From Clostridia bacterium (GTDB taxonomy: Bacteria > Bacillota > Clostridia > Oscillospirales > CAG-272): 52,749 bases of DNA. The notes beneath the pieces were generated by a model, which saw only the letters and a list, made by a program, of their open reading frames with translations, was not told the origin of the DNA and did not search any database. This document shows, piece after piece, positions 17,385 through 24,804 of the stretch. The position numbers and the translations under genes are program-made. Positions within the stretch are counted from its first letter, which is position 1, and every line of letters begins with the position of its first letter. The stretch is taken from positions 1 to 52,749 of the forward strand of contig JAGASS010000002.1 of the NCBI GenBank assembly GCA_017621655.1, given 5' to 3'.

Positions 17385-18368
17385 TTATTGGCGTATCTTG
17401 TTTTCCTTGCGCCATTTTGAGGGTGATATTCCGTAGCGCTCGCGGAAGCGGCGGTGGAAAAAGCTGTTGTTATCGTAGCCGACCGCCTCGGCAATTTCGG
17501 TTATCGGCAGGTCGGTGTGCAAGAGCATTTGCTCCGCCTCCGAAAACCGGCGTTCGCTGACGAGGGTAGTGAAGGTAGCTCCGTAAAGCTCTTTTATGCG
17601 TTTGCTGACGTACGGCTCGGACATCGTAAGTATCGAGGCAAGCTCGGAAAGCGACGCGGTCTTATAGAAGCTTTGAATATATGCTCCTATCTTTTCCCTT
17701 ACGGGATCGCGCTCGGGGTCTCCCGACGATGAATAGAGAAGCATTTCGGGCTTTGCTTCAAAATGGCGAAGCAGAAGAGAAAGCGTTTCGCGGAGAATGC
17801 CCTTCGGCGTGTCTGTCTCAAACAGGCACTGGCAGATCAGCCCCTCGATAAGCGCCTTGGCGTAGGGATTAGTGTCAAACCCGTATATGAGAAAACGTCC
17901 CTCGCCGTGCTCGTTTTCTTCCTGCTCGGCAAAATCACGGAGCGACGGGTCACCTCTGAATCGCGCGCCTGCGATGCCGACATAGTCGGATGAAACTATC
18001 AGGTTTACCGCAATATCGTTTTCGCCCGATGCCTTTATTCCGTGTGAAATATGTCTGTTCATCATAATAAGCTGACCTTCCTTGATGTCGAAGGTCTTGC
18101 CGTTGATTATATGGCGTATCTCGCCTCGGATAACGCACATTATCTCGATATAATTATGCGAATGTCTCGGGAAATCGACGAATCTCGTGTGAGGACGTGC
18201 GCTGACGGTTTTTGAAAGGTCGATTACGTTGTAAATATAGTCCCGCTGTCGGAGCTTCATGTTGGCAAACGCCGTTTCGGCGTCTGACGCCATACTGTAA
18301 TTCTCCGATAGAACTGACATTTCATTTTCGCTTATCGCGGAGAGACGGTTTATAATACTTTCGTTCAT
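17385..18368 (-). CDS. AraC-family regulator, likely of the rhamnose genes
   Basis: A 327-residue protein with an N-terminal cupin-type sensing domain (FPRHSHNYIEIMCVIRGE, about residues 66-83, followed by the GQLIMMNRHISHGI stretch) and a C-terminal AraC double helix-turn-helix (about 225-320: LSELASILTMSEPYVSKRI and ITEIAEAVGYDNNSFFHRRF). It is divergent from rhaB with only 162 bp between the starts, the same arrangement as RhaS/RhaR-type activators, so sensing L-rhamnose or a derivative is inferred. The start is supported by GAGGT upstream. The effector is not readable from sequence. Confidence 0.88.
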   Translation of the reverse strand: MNESIINRLSAISENEMSVLSENYSMASDAETAFANMKLRQRDYIYNVIDLSKTVSARPHTRFVDFPRHSHNYIEIMCVIRGEIRHIINGKTFDIKEGQLIMMNRHISHGIKASGENDIAVNLIVSSDYVGIAGARFRGDPSLRDFAEQEENEHGEGRFLIYGFDTNPYAKALIEGLICQCLFETDTPKGILRETLSLLLRHFEAKPEMLLYSSSGDPERDPVREKIGAYIQSFYKTASLSELASILTMSEPYVSKRIKELYGATFTTLVSERRFSEAEQMLLHTDLPITEIAEAVGYDNNSFFHRRFRERYGISPSKWRKENKIRQ

Positions 18369-18450
18369 TTTTTACCTCGAAAAGTGGCTGTAATTTGATT
18401 TTAACATACAAAAATCCGCTTTTCAATAGAAAATGTTAAAAAAGAACGCA

Positions 18451-18475
18451 AAAAGAGGATAAAATATGCTCTTTT
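18451..18475. promoter_or_regulatory. Inverted repeat in the rha divergent region
   Basis: AAAAGAG (18451-18457) and CTCTTTT (18469-18475) form a 7-bp inverted repeat with an 11-bp centre, just upstream of a possible -10 TATACT (18493-18498) for rhaB. A second AAAAAGA lies 11 bp upstream as a direct repeat. This is a candidate regulator site; AraC-family sites are more often direct repeats, so assignment is tentative. Confidence 0.4.
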
Positions 18476-18530
18476 ATATTATTTTCAATATGATATACTT
18501 AAAATGTATATCTATTTTTTTGGAGGAATT

Positions 18531-19922
18531 ATGTATTATCTTGCAATAGACATCGGCGCTTCAAGCGGACGCCACATCATCGGCTCTTATGAAAACGGAA
18601 AGATCGTGACTGAGGAGATGTACCGTTTTCCGAACGGAATGAAGAAGAACGAAAACGGAACTCTCGTTTGGGATACGGTTTCACTTTTCCATCACATCAA
18701 GGAAGGCATCAAGGCATGTGTCCTGAAGGGCAAAAGCCCCGATTATATAGGAATTGACACCTGGGGCGTAGACTTCGTTCTTCTTGACAAGGACGGAAAG
18801 CTTATAGGTGACGCTGTCGGTTACCGCGATAAGCGTACCGACGGAATGGATACCGAGCTTTATAAGACCGTTCCCCAAAATGAGCTTTATTTGAGAACGG
18901 GAATCCAGAAGGCAATTTACAATACCGTGTATCAGCTCGAGTACGTGAAGACTCATCTTCCCGAGCAGCTTGAAAAGGCGGAAACGCTTCTCATGATGCC
19001 CGACTATCTTGCATATCTGCTTACGGGCGTTCCTTGCTCGGAGTATACGATAGCAACGACGGGTCAGCTCGTTCGCGCAGGCGAAAAGGATTGGGACTAC
19101 GAGCTTATCGAAAAGCTCGGACTTCCGACAAAGATATTCAGAACGCTCAGAATGCCGGGTCATATCGTCGGCGAGCTTTCGAAGATTGTTAAGGAAGAAA
19201 CGGGCGCGCTTAATGCCAAGGTCATCTTCCCGCCTACGCACGATACTGCCTCTGCGGTTGCGGCTGTTCCGACGAATGAAGAGGATATTATCTACATAAG
19301 CTCGGGAACCTGGTCGCTTATCGGCGTTGAGAGAATTGAGCCGGACGCGTCTGAAAACAGCATGAAGCATAACTTCACTAACGAGGGCGGAATCTTCGGA
19401 CGTTACCGTTATCTTAAGAATATAACGGGACTTTGGATGATACAGTCGATGAAGAAGGAGCTTGGCGGAGATTATACCTTCGATATGCTTTGCGATATGG
19501 CAAAGGAATACGACAGCACGCCCCTGCGTATCGATCCTAACGACGCGCGCTTCACCGCGCCCGACAGCATGATCGAGGAGGTCAAGAATGCTCTCGGCAA
19601 GCCCGATCTTTCTATCGGCGAGATGTTCTCGGTCGTTTATCACAGTCTTGCTGACGCTTATAAGAGAGCATCGGACGAGCTTGAGGAGCTTCTCGGACGC
19701 GAAATGAAGGCGATACATATCGTCGGCGGCGGAAGCAAGGACGATTACCTTTGCGCGCTCACCGCACAGGCAACGGGTAAGACGGTATATGCAGGTCCTT
19801 CCGAGGCGACTGCTATTGGAAACCTTATCTCTCAGATGCTGGCTACCGGCGTCTTCAAGACTCTGCCCGAGGCGAGAACTGCCGTTTATAACAGCTTTAA
19901 CGTCAGGAGAGTAACGCTGTGA
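18531..19922 (+). CDS. rhaB: Rhamnulokinase
   Basis: 463 residues of the FGGY sugar kinase family. It phosphorylates L-rhamnulose to L-rhamnulose 1-phosphate with ATP. Motifs in order: the phosphate-binding DIGASSGRHIIG at the N terminus, IDTWGVDFVLLD, YISSGTWSLIGVE (about 256-268) and the adenosine-binding IHIVGGGSKDDYLC (about 390-403). The ATG at 18531 is preferred over one 27 bases upstream because it alone has GGAGG at the right distance. It overlaps rhaA by four bases and is first in the rhaB-rhaA-rhaD operon. Confidence 0.95.
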   Translation: MYYLAIDIGASSGRHIIGSYENGKIVTEEMYRFPNGMKKNENGTLVWDTVSLFHHIKEGIKACVLKGKSPDYIGIDTWGVDFVLLDKDGKLIGDAVGYRDKRTDGMDTELYKTVPQNELYLRTGIQKAIYNTVYQLEYVKTHLPEQLEKAETLLMMPDYLAYLLTGVPCSEYTIATTGQLVRAGEKDWDYELIEKLGLPTKIFRTLRMPGHIVGELSKIVKEETGALNAKVIFPPTHDTASAVAAVPTNEEDIIYISSGTWSLIGVERIEPDASENSMKHNFTNEGGIFGRYRYLKNITGLWMIQSMKKELGGDYTFDMLCDMAKEYDSTPLRIDPNDARFTAPDSMIEEVKNALGKPDLSIGEMFSVVYHSLADAYKRASDELEELLGREMKAIHIVGGGSKDDYLCALTAQATGKTVYAGPSEATAIGNLISQMLATGVFKTLPEARTAVYNSFNVRRVTL

Positions 19923-21166
19923 ATGTAATTTACGAGGAAGCGAAAAAACGCTACGCGGAATTCGGCATTGATACCGAAAAGGTGATAGCCGACCTATGCA
20001 AGGCAGAAATTTCTGTCCACTGCTGGCAGGGCGACGACGTCGGCGGCTTCGACAGTCCAGACGCGCTTTCGGGCGGTATCCAGGCGACGGGTAACTATCC
20101 CGGAAAGGCAAGAACGCCCGATGAGTTGATGGCGGATATCGACAAGGCGCTTTCCCTTGTTCCGGGTGCGCACAAGCTTAATCTGCACGCCTGCTACGCG
20201 ATCTTTGAGGATGGCGAATTTGCAGACAGAGACGCGCTTCTCCCGAAGCACTTTAGAAAATGGGTCGATTTTGCTAACGAGAGAGGGCTTGGTATTGATT
20301 TCAACCCGACCTTCTTCTCGCATCCCAAGGCGGCGGAATTCACGCTTTCCTCGCCCGACGAGGAGATAAGAAAATTCTGGGTGCGCCACGGAATCGCTTG
20401 TATTCGTATTGCCGAGTATTTTGCCGAAATGACGGGCAAGGTGTCGGTCATGAATATATGGATCCCCGACGGCTACAAGGATATTCCCGCAGACCGTATC
20501 GGTCCGCGTGCGCGCTTCAAAAAGTCGCTTGACGAGATCATCGGATGCGGCTACGATAAGGAAAAGGTCTACGTTTGCCTTGAGAGCAAGGTGTTCGGTA
20601 TCGGTCTTGAATCATATACCGTCGGCTCTGCAGAATTTACCCTCGGCTACGCGCAGGCAAACGGACTTGTGCCGCTTATGGATAACGGTCATTATCATCC
20701 GACGGAGGTCGTTTCCGATAAAATTTCCTCGCTTCTGATACTCAACCCCAAGCTCGCGCTTCATATAACGAGAAGCGTTCGTTGGGACTCCGATCACGTT
20801 GTCCGCTACGATGACGAGACGAAGGAGATCGCAAAGGAGATCGTCGCCAGCGGAAGAATGGACGATATCGCAATGGCTCTCGACTTTTTTGACGCGTCGA
20901 TAAACCGCATTGCCGCATGGGTCATCGGTATCAGGTCCTTCCGCAAGGCACTGCTCAGTGCTATGCTGACGCCGCATAAGACCTTTACAGAGCTTCAGGA
21001 TAAGGGCGAAATGACGAAGCTTATGGCGCTTCAGGAAGAGATAAAGACGCTTCCTCTCGGCGCTGTATGGGAGGAATTCTGCGAAAGAAACGGCGTGCCC
21101 GGGGATCATTCCTGGCTAACCGAGATCGAAAAATACGAAAAGGAAGTCCTAAGACAGAGGGTATAA
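19919..21166 (+). CDS. rhaA: L-rhamnose isomerase
   Basis: 415 residues, the usual length (E. coli about 419). It converts L-rhamnose to L-rhamnulose with divalent metal. Landmarks: VHCWQGDDVGGFD (about 33-45), KLNLHACYAIFED, GLGIDFNPTFFSHP and DNGHYHPTEVVSDKISSLL (about 255-273), which holds metal-binding residues. It begins with GTG that overlaps the rhaB stop (GTGA), with AGGAGAG upstream. It acts in the cytoplasm ahead of RhaB in the pathway. Confidence 0.96.
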   Translation: MNVIYEEAKKRYAEFGIDTEKVIADLCKAEISVHCWQGDDVGGFDSPDALSGGIQATGNYPGKARTPDELMADIDKALSLVPGAHKLNLHACYAIFEDGEFADRDALLPKHFRKWVDFANERGLGIDFNPTFFSHPKAAEFTLSSPDEEIRKFWVRHGIACIRIAEYFAEMTGKVSVMNIWIPDGYKDIPADRIGPRARFKKSLDEIIGCGYDKEKVYVCLESKVFGIGLESYTVGSAEFTLGYAQANGLVPLMDNGHYHPTEVVSDKISSLLILNPKLALHITRSVRWDSDHVVRYDDETKEIAKEIVASGRMDDIAMALDFFDASINRIAAWVIGIRSFRKALLSAMLTPHKTFTELQDKGEMTKLMALQEEIKTLPLGAVWEEFCERNGVPGDHSWLTEIEKYEKEVLRQRV

Positions 21167-21176
21167 GGTGGATACC

Positions 21177-21989
21177 ATGAAGAATATATTTGACGCACCC
21201 TTTATTTGTGAAATGAGAAAAACTACCGCCAATATGTACCGTCTCGGCTGGGACGAGCGTAACGGCGGAAACGTAAGCTATCTGCTCACTGAGGAAGAGG
21301 TGAGCGAGTACCTTGATACGAGCAAGGTAATAAGAACTATCCCGATCGGCTTCAAGGCAGACGATCTTATCGGAAAGTATTTCCTTGTAACGGGTACGGG
21401 AAAGTATTTTAAGAACGTTGACGGAGATATTGAAAACAACCTCGGTATTATCCGCATCGCGCCCGACGGCGAGACTGCAGAGCTTATCTGGGGATACAAG
21501 GACGGCGGACGCTTCACGAGCGAGCTTCCAGCGCATCTTATGTCGCATATGGCGCGTCTTAAGGTCGATCCCGAAAACCGCATCGTGATGCATACTCACC
21601 CGACGAATACCGTAGCAATGACGCATATTCATCCTCTTGACGACAAGTCGTTTACCCGTACTATATGGGGAACCTGTACCGAGTGCATCGTCGTATTCCC
21701 CGAGGGAATCGGCGTGCTACCCTGGATGGTCTGCGGAAACAACGAGATCGGAATCGCAACTGCCGAGAAGATGAACGATTACCGCCTCGTCATCTGGTCA
21801 CAGCACGGAATCTACGGCGCGGGCAAGAGCTTGGACGAGACCTTCGGACTAATAGAGACCGTCGAGAAGGGTGCTGAGCTTTATATGAAGTACGCAAGCT
21901 TCCCGATCCTGAACAGAATAACAGACGACGATCTTCGCGCTCTTACGAAGGCGTTTAACATTAAGTTCAGAGAAGATTTTCTTGGTTAA
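21177..21989 (+). CDS. rhaD: Rhamnulose-1-phosphate aldolase
   Basis: 270 residues of the class II (zinc) aldolase/adducin family. It cleaves L-rhamnulose 1-phosphate to dihydroxyacetone phosphate and L-lactaldehyde. Markers: GWDERNGGN (about 22-30) near the N terminus as in other RhaD, the zinc ligands in VMHTHPTN (about 138-145) and the later His in WSQHGIYG. ATG at 21177 is chosen over GTG at 21168, since AAGGTGG then sits five bases ahead and the N terminus aligns with known RhaD. It ends the operon before a strong terminator. No lactaldehyde reductase or rhamnose transporter follows. Confidence 0.95.
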   Translation: MKNIFDAPFICEMRKTTANMYRLGWDERNGGNVSYLLTEEEVSEYLDTSKVIRTIPIGFKADDLIGKYFLVTGTGKYFKNVDGDIENNLGIIRIAPDGETAELIWGYKDGGRFTSELPAHLMSHMARLKVDPENRIVMHTHPTNTVAMTHIHPLDDKSFTRTIWGTCTECIVVFPEGIGVLPWMVCGNNEIGIATAEKMNDYRLVIWSQHGIYGAGKSLDETFGLIETVEKGAELYMKYASFPILNRITDDDLRALTKAFNIKFREDFLG

Positions 21990-21996
21990 CAAAAAC

Positions 21997-22028
21997 AGCC
22001 CTCGCGGTTTTCCGCGAGGGCTTCGTTG
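21997..22028 (+). terminator. Terminator of the rha operon
   Basis: An 11-bp perfect stem AGCCCTCGCGG/CCGCGAGGGCT with a TTTT loop just after rhaD. Confidence 0.85.
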
Positions 22029-22036
22029 TACACCAA

Positions 22037-22059
22037 AACCACGCGATAGTCGCGTGGTT
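22037..22059. repeat. Perfect hairpin in gene-free region
   Basis: AACCACGCGA/TCGCGTGGTT (10-bp arms, three-base loop) in the gene-free stretch 22023-22492. No gene nearby needs it as a terminator. Confidence 0.6.
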
Positions 22060-22126
22060 CAAAAAAGGTTAACCGATGAACAGAAATGATGTAAAGAAAA
22101 ATGTAGTTTAAGGGCAGTTTGCGCCA

Positions 22127-22198
22127 ATGGCTCCAACTCCGGAGTAGTTTGCTGCGCAACCTACGGGAGCTGTCACCGAAGGTGACTGAAGGAGCCAT
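22127..22198. repeat. Nested palindromic element
   Basis: About 72 bp bounded by perfect 8-bp inverted repeats, ATGGCTCC and GGAGCCAT. Inside are AACTCCGGAGTAGTT and GTCACC-GAA-GGTGAC hairpins, so the whole folds as a multi-arm structure. It resembles miniature palindromic intergenic elements; no transposase is present. Function unknown. Confidence 0.6.
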
Positions 22199-22299
22199 CG
22201 GGCTAAAACGTTCGATAGAAGATAATTACAGAACCGCCCTAATGAGAAGGGCAACGCTCTATAATTCCATTCATCGCGTGCTCCTTCCGTCCGTGGCTT

Positions 22300-22422
22300 T
22301 GCCACTTGCGCCATCCCTCCCGGAGGGAGGCAATGAAACGTCCCTGAACCCATTTATGGGTAGCAAGTATCCAATGCGTGGCTGGCAGGCCAATTTATGG
22401 CGCACTTGTGCGCAGCCACAAG
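22300..22422. repeat. Further palindromes in the same gene-free region
   Basis: Three more inverted repeats: GTGGC/GCCAC (22302-22314), CCCTCC/GGAGGG (22315-22328) and GTGGCTG/CAGCCAC (22378-22419) enclosing GCGCA/TGCGC. Open frames crossing them have no ribosome site or family resemblance and are not called. Confidence 0.5.
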
Positions 22423-22450
22423 GATTAGGGCTACGCCCGAAAATGAAATA

Positions 22451-22469
22451 CCCCCCGCTATGCGGGGGG
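22451..22469 (-). terminator. Terminator of the repeat-containing lipoprotein gene
   Basis: Stem CCCCCCGC/GCGGGGGG with a three-base loop, followed on the minus strand by a T-containing run, 24 bp past the stop codon. Confidence 0.7.
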
Positions 22470-22492
22470 ATATTTATTTATTTGACGAATCA

Positions 22493-23194
22493 TTATGATT
22501 TTGAATCGTCATAATATCGGACATTCGAATAATCAGCAAAAAATGCCTCGATGTCATTGTCGGTCAATATGCCTGATTCATAAGCTTCTTTAAGGTCATA
22601 TTTTTCCTCGTTATAGATAACTTGAATTTTCATACGACCGGAAAATTGGAATTGATAACCGGCGATATTCTCGTAATTAACGGCGTCGGGAGAGCCACCG
22701 GGTTCCCAAACTTGTGCCACTATCGCACCGCTGTAAGGCCCGTAGAAACAATGCCCGGATGCTCTTTGATGTATATACTTTATATCGTCGGCGGTCAATA
22801 TACCTGATTCGTAAGCTTCTTTCAGATCATGCAGTTCACCGTTTACCCAAACGTTAAACACTATCTTACCGGTAAACGAAAATTCAAATCCCGCTATCGT
22901 TTCGTAATTAGTATCGTCAATAATTACTGTGCCTTTTTTGGGGGCTACATACAGCTTTAACAGCAGCATATCTTTGTATGCTCCGAAATATTGAATATCG
23001 CACTTTTTTGGATCTGCCTTTTTGCCGAATCTGTATTTCAGGATCTCAAGCTCAACGTCGTCTCGCAGGAAGTTGCCGTTAGTATCCTCCGACGTTAAGC
23101 CGAAGCTGCTGATCTTTTCGGGCTTGTCGGAACACCCAATAAATGCGGCGGCTACCATGGACACCGTCAAAAGCAAGATCAATATTTTCTTCAT
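22493..23194 (-). CDS. Lipoprotein with a duplicated domain
   Basis: 233 residues. The signal peptide has lipobox FIGC, so the mature N terminus is Cys21. Two copies of a roughly 50-residue unit follow: TIAGFEFSFTGKI with LKEAYESGILTADDI and NIAGYQFQFSGRM with LKEAYESGILTDNDI. A stretch near the start, EDTNGNFLRDDVELE, resembles calcium-binding DTNGDGLxD loops of dockerin or TSP3 type, but a second such loop is missing. The LKEAYESGIL phrase recurs in Firmicute lipoproteins of unknown role. The start is supported by AAAGGAGTGG. It has its own promoter and a structured leader. Confidence 0.8.
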   Translation of the reverse strand: MKKILILLLTVSMVAAAFIGCSDKPEKISSFGLTSEDTNGNFLRDDVELEILKYRFGKKADPKKCDIQYFGAYKDMLLLKLYVAPKKGTVIIDDTNYETIAGFEFSFTGKIVFNVWVNGELHDLKEAYESGILTADDIKYIHQRASGHCFYGPYSGAIVAQVWEPGGSPDAVNYENIAGYQFQFSGRMKIQVIYNEEKYDLKEAYESGILTDNDIEAFFADYSNVRYYDDSKS

Positions 23195-23215
23195 AATACC
23201 ACTCCTTTCAAGTGA

Positions 23216-23253
23216 AAAAGCACATAATCCCCCTATGCGGCTTATGTGCTTTT
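23216..23253 (-). promoter_or_regulatory. Leader hairpin ahead of the lipoprotein gene
   Basis: A 12-bp perfect stem (23216-23227 with 23242-23253) and a 14-base loop, ending a few bases before the AAAGGAGTGG ribosome site. On the minus strand it is followed by TTTTT, so it could work as an attenuator or as protection of the ribosome site. Confidence 0.55.
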
Positions 23254-23265
23254 ATATTCTTTTCC

Positions 23266-23318
23266 GAGTAATTTGCCCCAAAAATCTTCGCGGAAGCGCA
23301 TTACTCTCAGCGCACTTT
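23266..23318 (-). ncRNA. Candidate structured leader RNA with pseudoknot
   Basis: On the minus strand a two-tier hairpin forms (GCGG/CCGC outside, GCGC/GCGC inside). Its loop contains GAGTAAT (23306-23300), which is complementary to ATTACTC 27 nt downstream (23272-23266), giving a possible 7-bp pseudoknot. It lies in the leader between the promoter and the attenuator-like hairpin. It matches no riboswitch class I can recognise. Confidence 0.35.
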
Positions 23319-23367
23319 GCCGCTTTCGATACGGTTGATCGTTGATGGAAATCTATTTTCTATCAAG

Positions 23368-23396
23368 AGTATATCACATTATGAGTATAAACGCAA
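23368..23396 (-). promoter_or_regulatory. Promoter of the lipoprotein gene
   Basis: On the minus strand TTGCGT (23396-23391) and TATACT (23373-23368) with a 17-bp spacer. It implies a leader of about 165 nt. Confidence 0.55.
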
Positions 23397-23422
23397 TAGA
23401 GAATACGAAAAACGATAACCTT

Positions 23423-23734
23423 TCATAATTGTTTGTTTTTTCTTTTGTGATTTTTTATCTCGCGCTCTATAAGGAGATAGAGAGGTCCGATGAGAAACAG
23501 TATAAGGAACGGCAGAAATACACGCTTGAGATAGATGACGTCGGACATGAAGAAGGTTTCCGTTTCAGCTTTGCCGTCTGTCTTGCCGTCGATGCTGTTT
23601 TTAACTATGTTTTCGTCCTTTTCGACCGTCAGATTGCGGTCGATGACCTTGTTTTCCGGCAGGTGCATGGCGTAGGTCGGAAGCGCTAGGGCGAGGATGA
23701 GGATCATCGGCAAAATGAGCTTAATTATCTTCAT
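23423..23734 (-). CDS. Small two-helix membrane protein
   Basis: 103 residues: a signal-like N-terminal helix (about 5-22, ending PTYAM), an external stretch of about 45 residues rich in Lys, Glu and Asp, and a second helix (about 70-90) before a basic tail. Its start overlaps the end of the MFS C-terminal frame by 14 bases and has GAGGTG upstream, so it is translationally coupled to that gene. No family recognised; possibly an accessory subunit of the transporter. Confidence 0.65.
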   Translation of the reverse strand: MKIIKLILPMILILALALPTYAMHLPENKVIDRNLTVEKDENIVKNSIDGKTDGKAETETFFMSDVIYLKRVFLPFLILFLIGPLYLLIEREIKNHKRKNKQL

Positions 23735-23960
23735 TTACCGTCACCTCGCTTTCCTGCGTTTTCTGCATAAAAGGCAGTTCTGATGCAACGGTGACTGCTA
23801 TTATCATCGCGCTAGTTAAAAGCATTAAAATACCGTTCAGAGCCGCGAAATGCTTAAATACCTGACCGAGATAAGAAGCGCCCGACATGAGCGCAAAGGA
23901 AAACGCTGGCATTTTCGGGAAGAGCCGTGCAACAGATGTCAACATCGGCGCAAGTGACAT
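23721..23960 (-). pseudogene. MFS transporter, C-terminal fragment (frameshifted)
   Basis: This frame (about 80 codons) continues the MFS transporter after the frame change near 23968-23971. It shows a normal MFS end: MSLAPMLTSVARLFP, two helices and a short acidic tail (ESEVTVNEDN). No ribosome site of its own is visible ahead of the ATG at 23960, so it is very unlikely to be an independent gene. Restoring one T in the run TTTT on the coding strand would read LGLF-LLSMSLAPML and join the two parts into about 350 residues. Either an inactive gene, a sequencing or assembly error, or slippage. Confidence 0.75.
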
Positions 23961-24775
23961 TGAGAGTAAAACAGTCCGAGAAGCGAAAGCCGCTTGTCAT
24001 CAGCGCAGAAGCAGATAAGGACTGTGCCTGAAGAGACCGATGCGGCGACGGTTATTATCCGTCCGATGCGGTCGGAGAGAAATCCGCCGACAGCGCGTCC
24101 GAGACCGATTACAAAGAGAAGCTGAAACTGCGTCTTAAAGGAAAGGTTCCAATCGAATCGGAACGATGAAAATTCAAACGAAAGAAGCAGATAGGATAGA
24201 CCGACAAACAGAAGCGGAAGCAGTGAAAACGCAGATCTCTTAGCAGTTTTTTCTTCCTCCGTGTCATCGCTTTGATATTTGTCCGACGGGACTGCGAGTA
24301 TCATTAGAAGCGGTGCGAGCAGGTGCGCGAAAAATCCCGCGTAGCTTGCGCATGCAAGCCCCATGCTCTGACCGCCGATAAGAAGCCCGATCCCGCGGCT
24401 CTTGCCGCTTGAGCGCGAAAGAACCGAGGACGACGCAAATGAATAAAACAGCGCCGATCCAAGCCCGAGCAGGACTATTTTAAGGTCGATCCCGAAGCTC
24501 GGCGGAAGAAAATACCCTAGCACCGTAAGGAATACCGAAAGACGCACGCCTGTGTGCTTGTTATTCACCCTGTCGGCAAAGATAGAGAGAATGCTCATCG
24601 CGCCGACGGATATTACGTTAAAGAGTATTATGAGCATCGACATTCTGTCGTAGCTTATCTTTTTTGAAAGGTGGCTGAATATCACCGAGTGACAGACTGC
24701 GGATAAACATAAGCTCATAAGAGCGTAGCGTATCGAGAGCGACGCGTTCGACGCCTTCGGTCTATATGCCTTCAT
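23939..24775 (-). pseudogene. MFS transporter, N-terminal part (frameshifted)
   Basis: 278 codons with about eight or nine membrane helices and the MFS loop motif GGFLSDRIGR (about residues 222-231). The frame ends with an unnatural tail (SQCHLRRC) right where the other frame takes up the MFS C-terminal helices. Substrate unknown. The start has GAGGAGG upstream and lies 30 bp behind the 7TM-LuxR regulator, so the two form one operon. Such LuxR and MFS pairs, separate or fused, are known in gut Actinobacteria; here they are separate. Whether the gene is active depends on the single-base question at 23968-23971. Confidence 0.8.
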
Positions 24776-24804
24776 ACTGCCTCCTCGGTTTTTTGTAAAA
24801 TGAT

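Noticed and set aside
18681..20111. Minus-strand frame of about 476 codons across rhaB and rhaA
   Set aside because: Antisense to two unmistakable enzymes.
22119..22514. Plus-strand frame of 131 codons in the palindrome-rich gap
   Set aside because: Runs through nested palindromes and a terminator; protein looks random.
23266..23318. Known riboswitch (TPP suspected because of CTGAGA)
   Set aside because: The remaining TPP core elements are missing, and the downstream gene is a lipoprotein without thiamine link.
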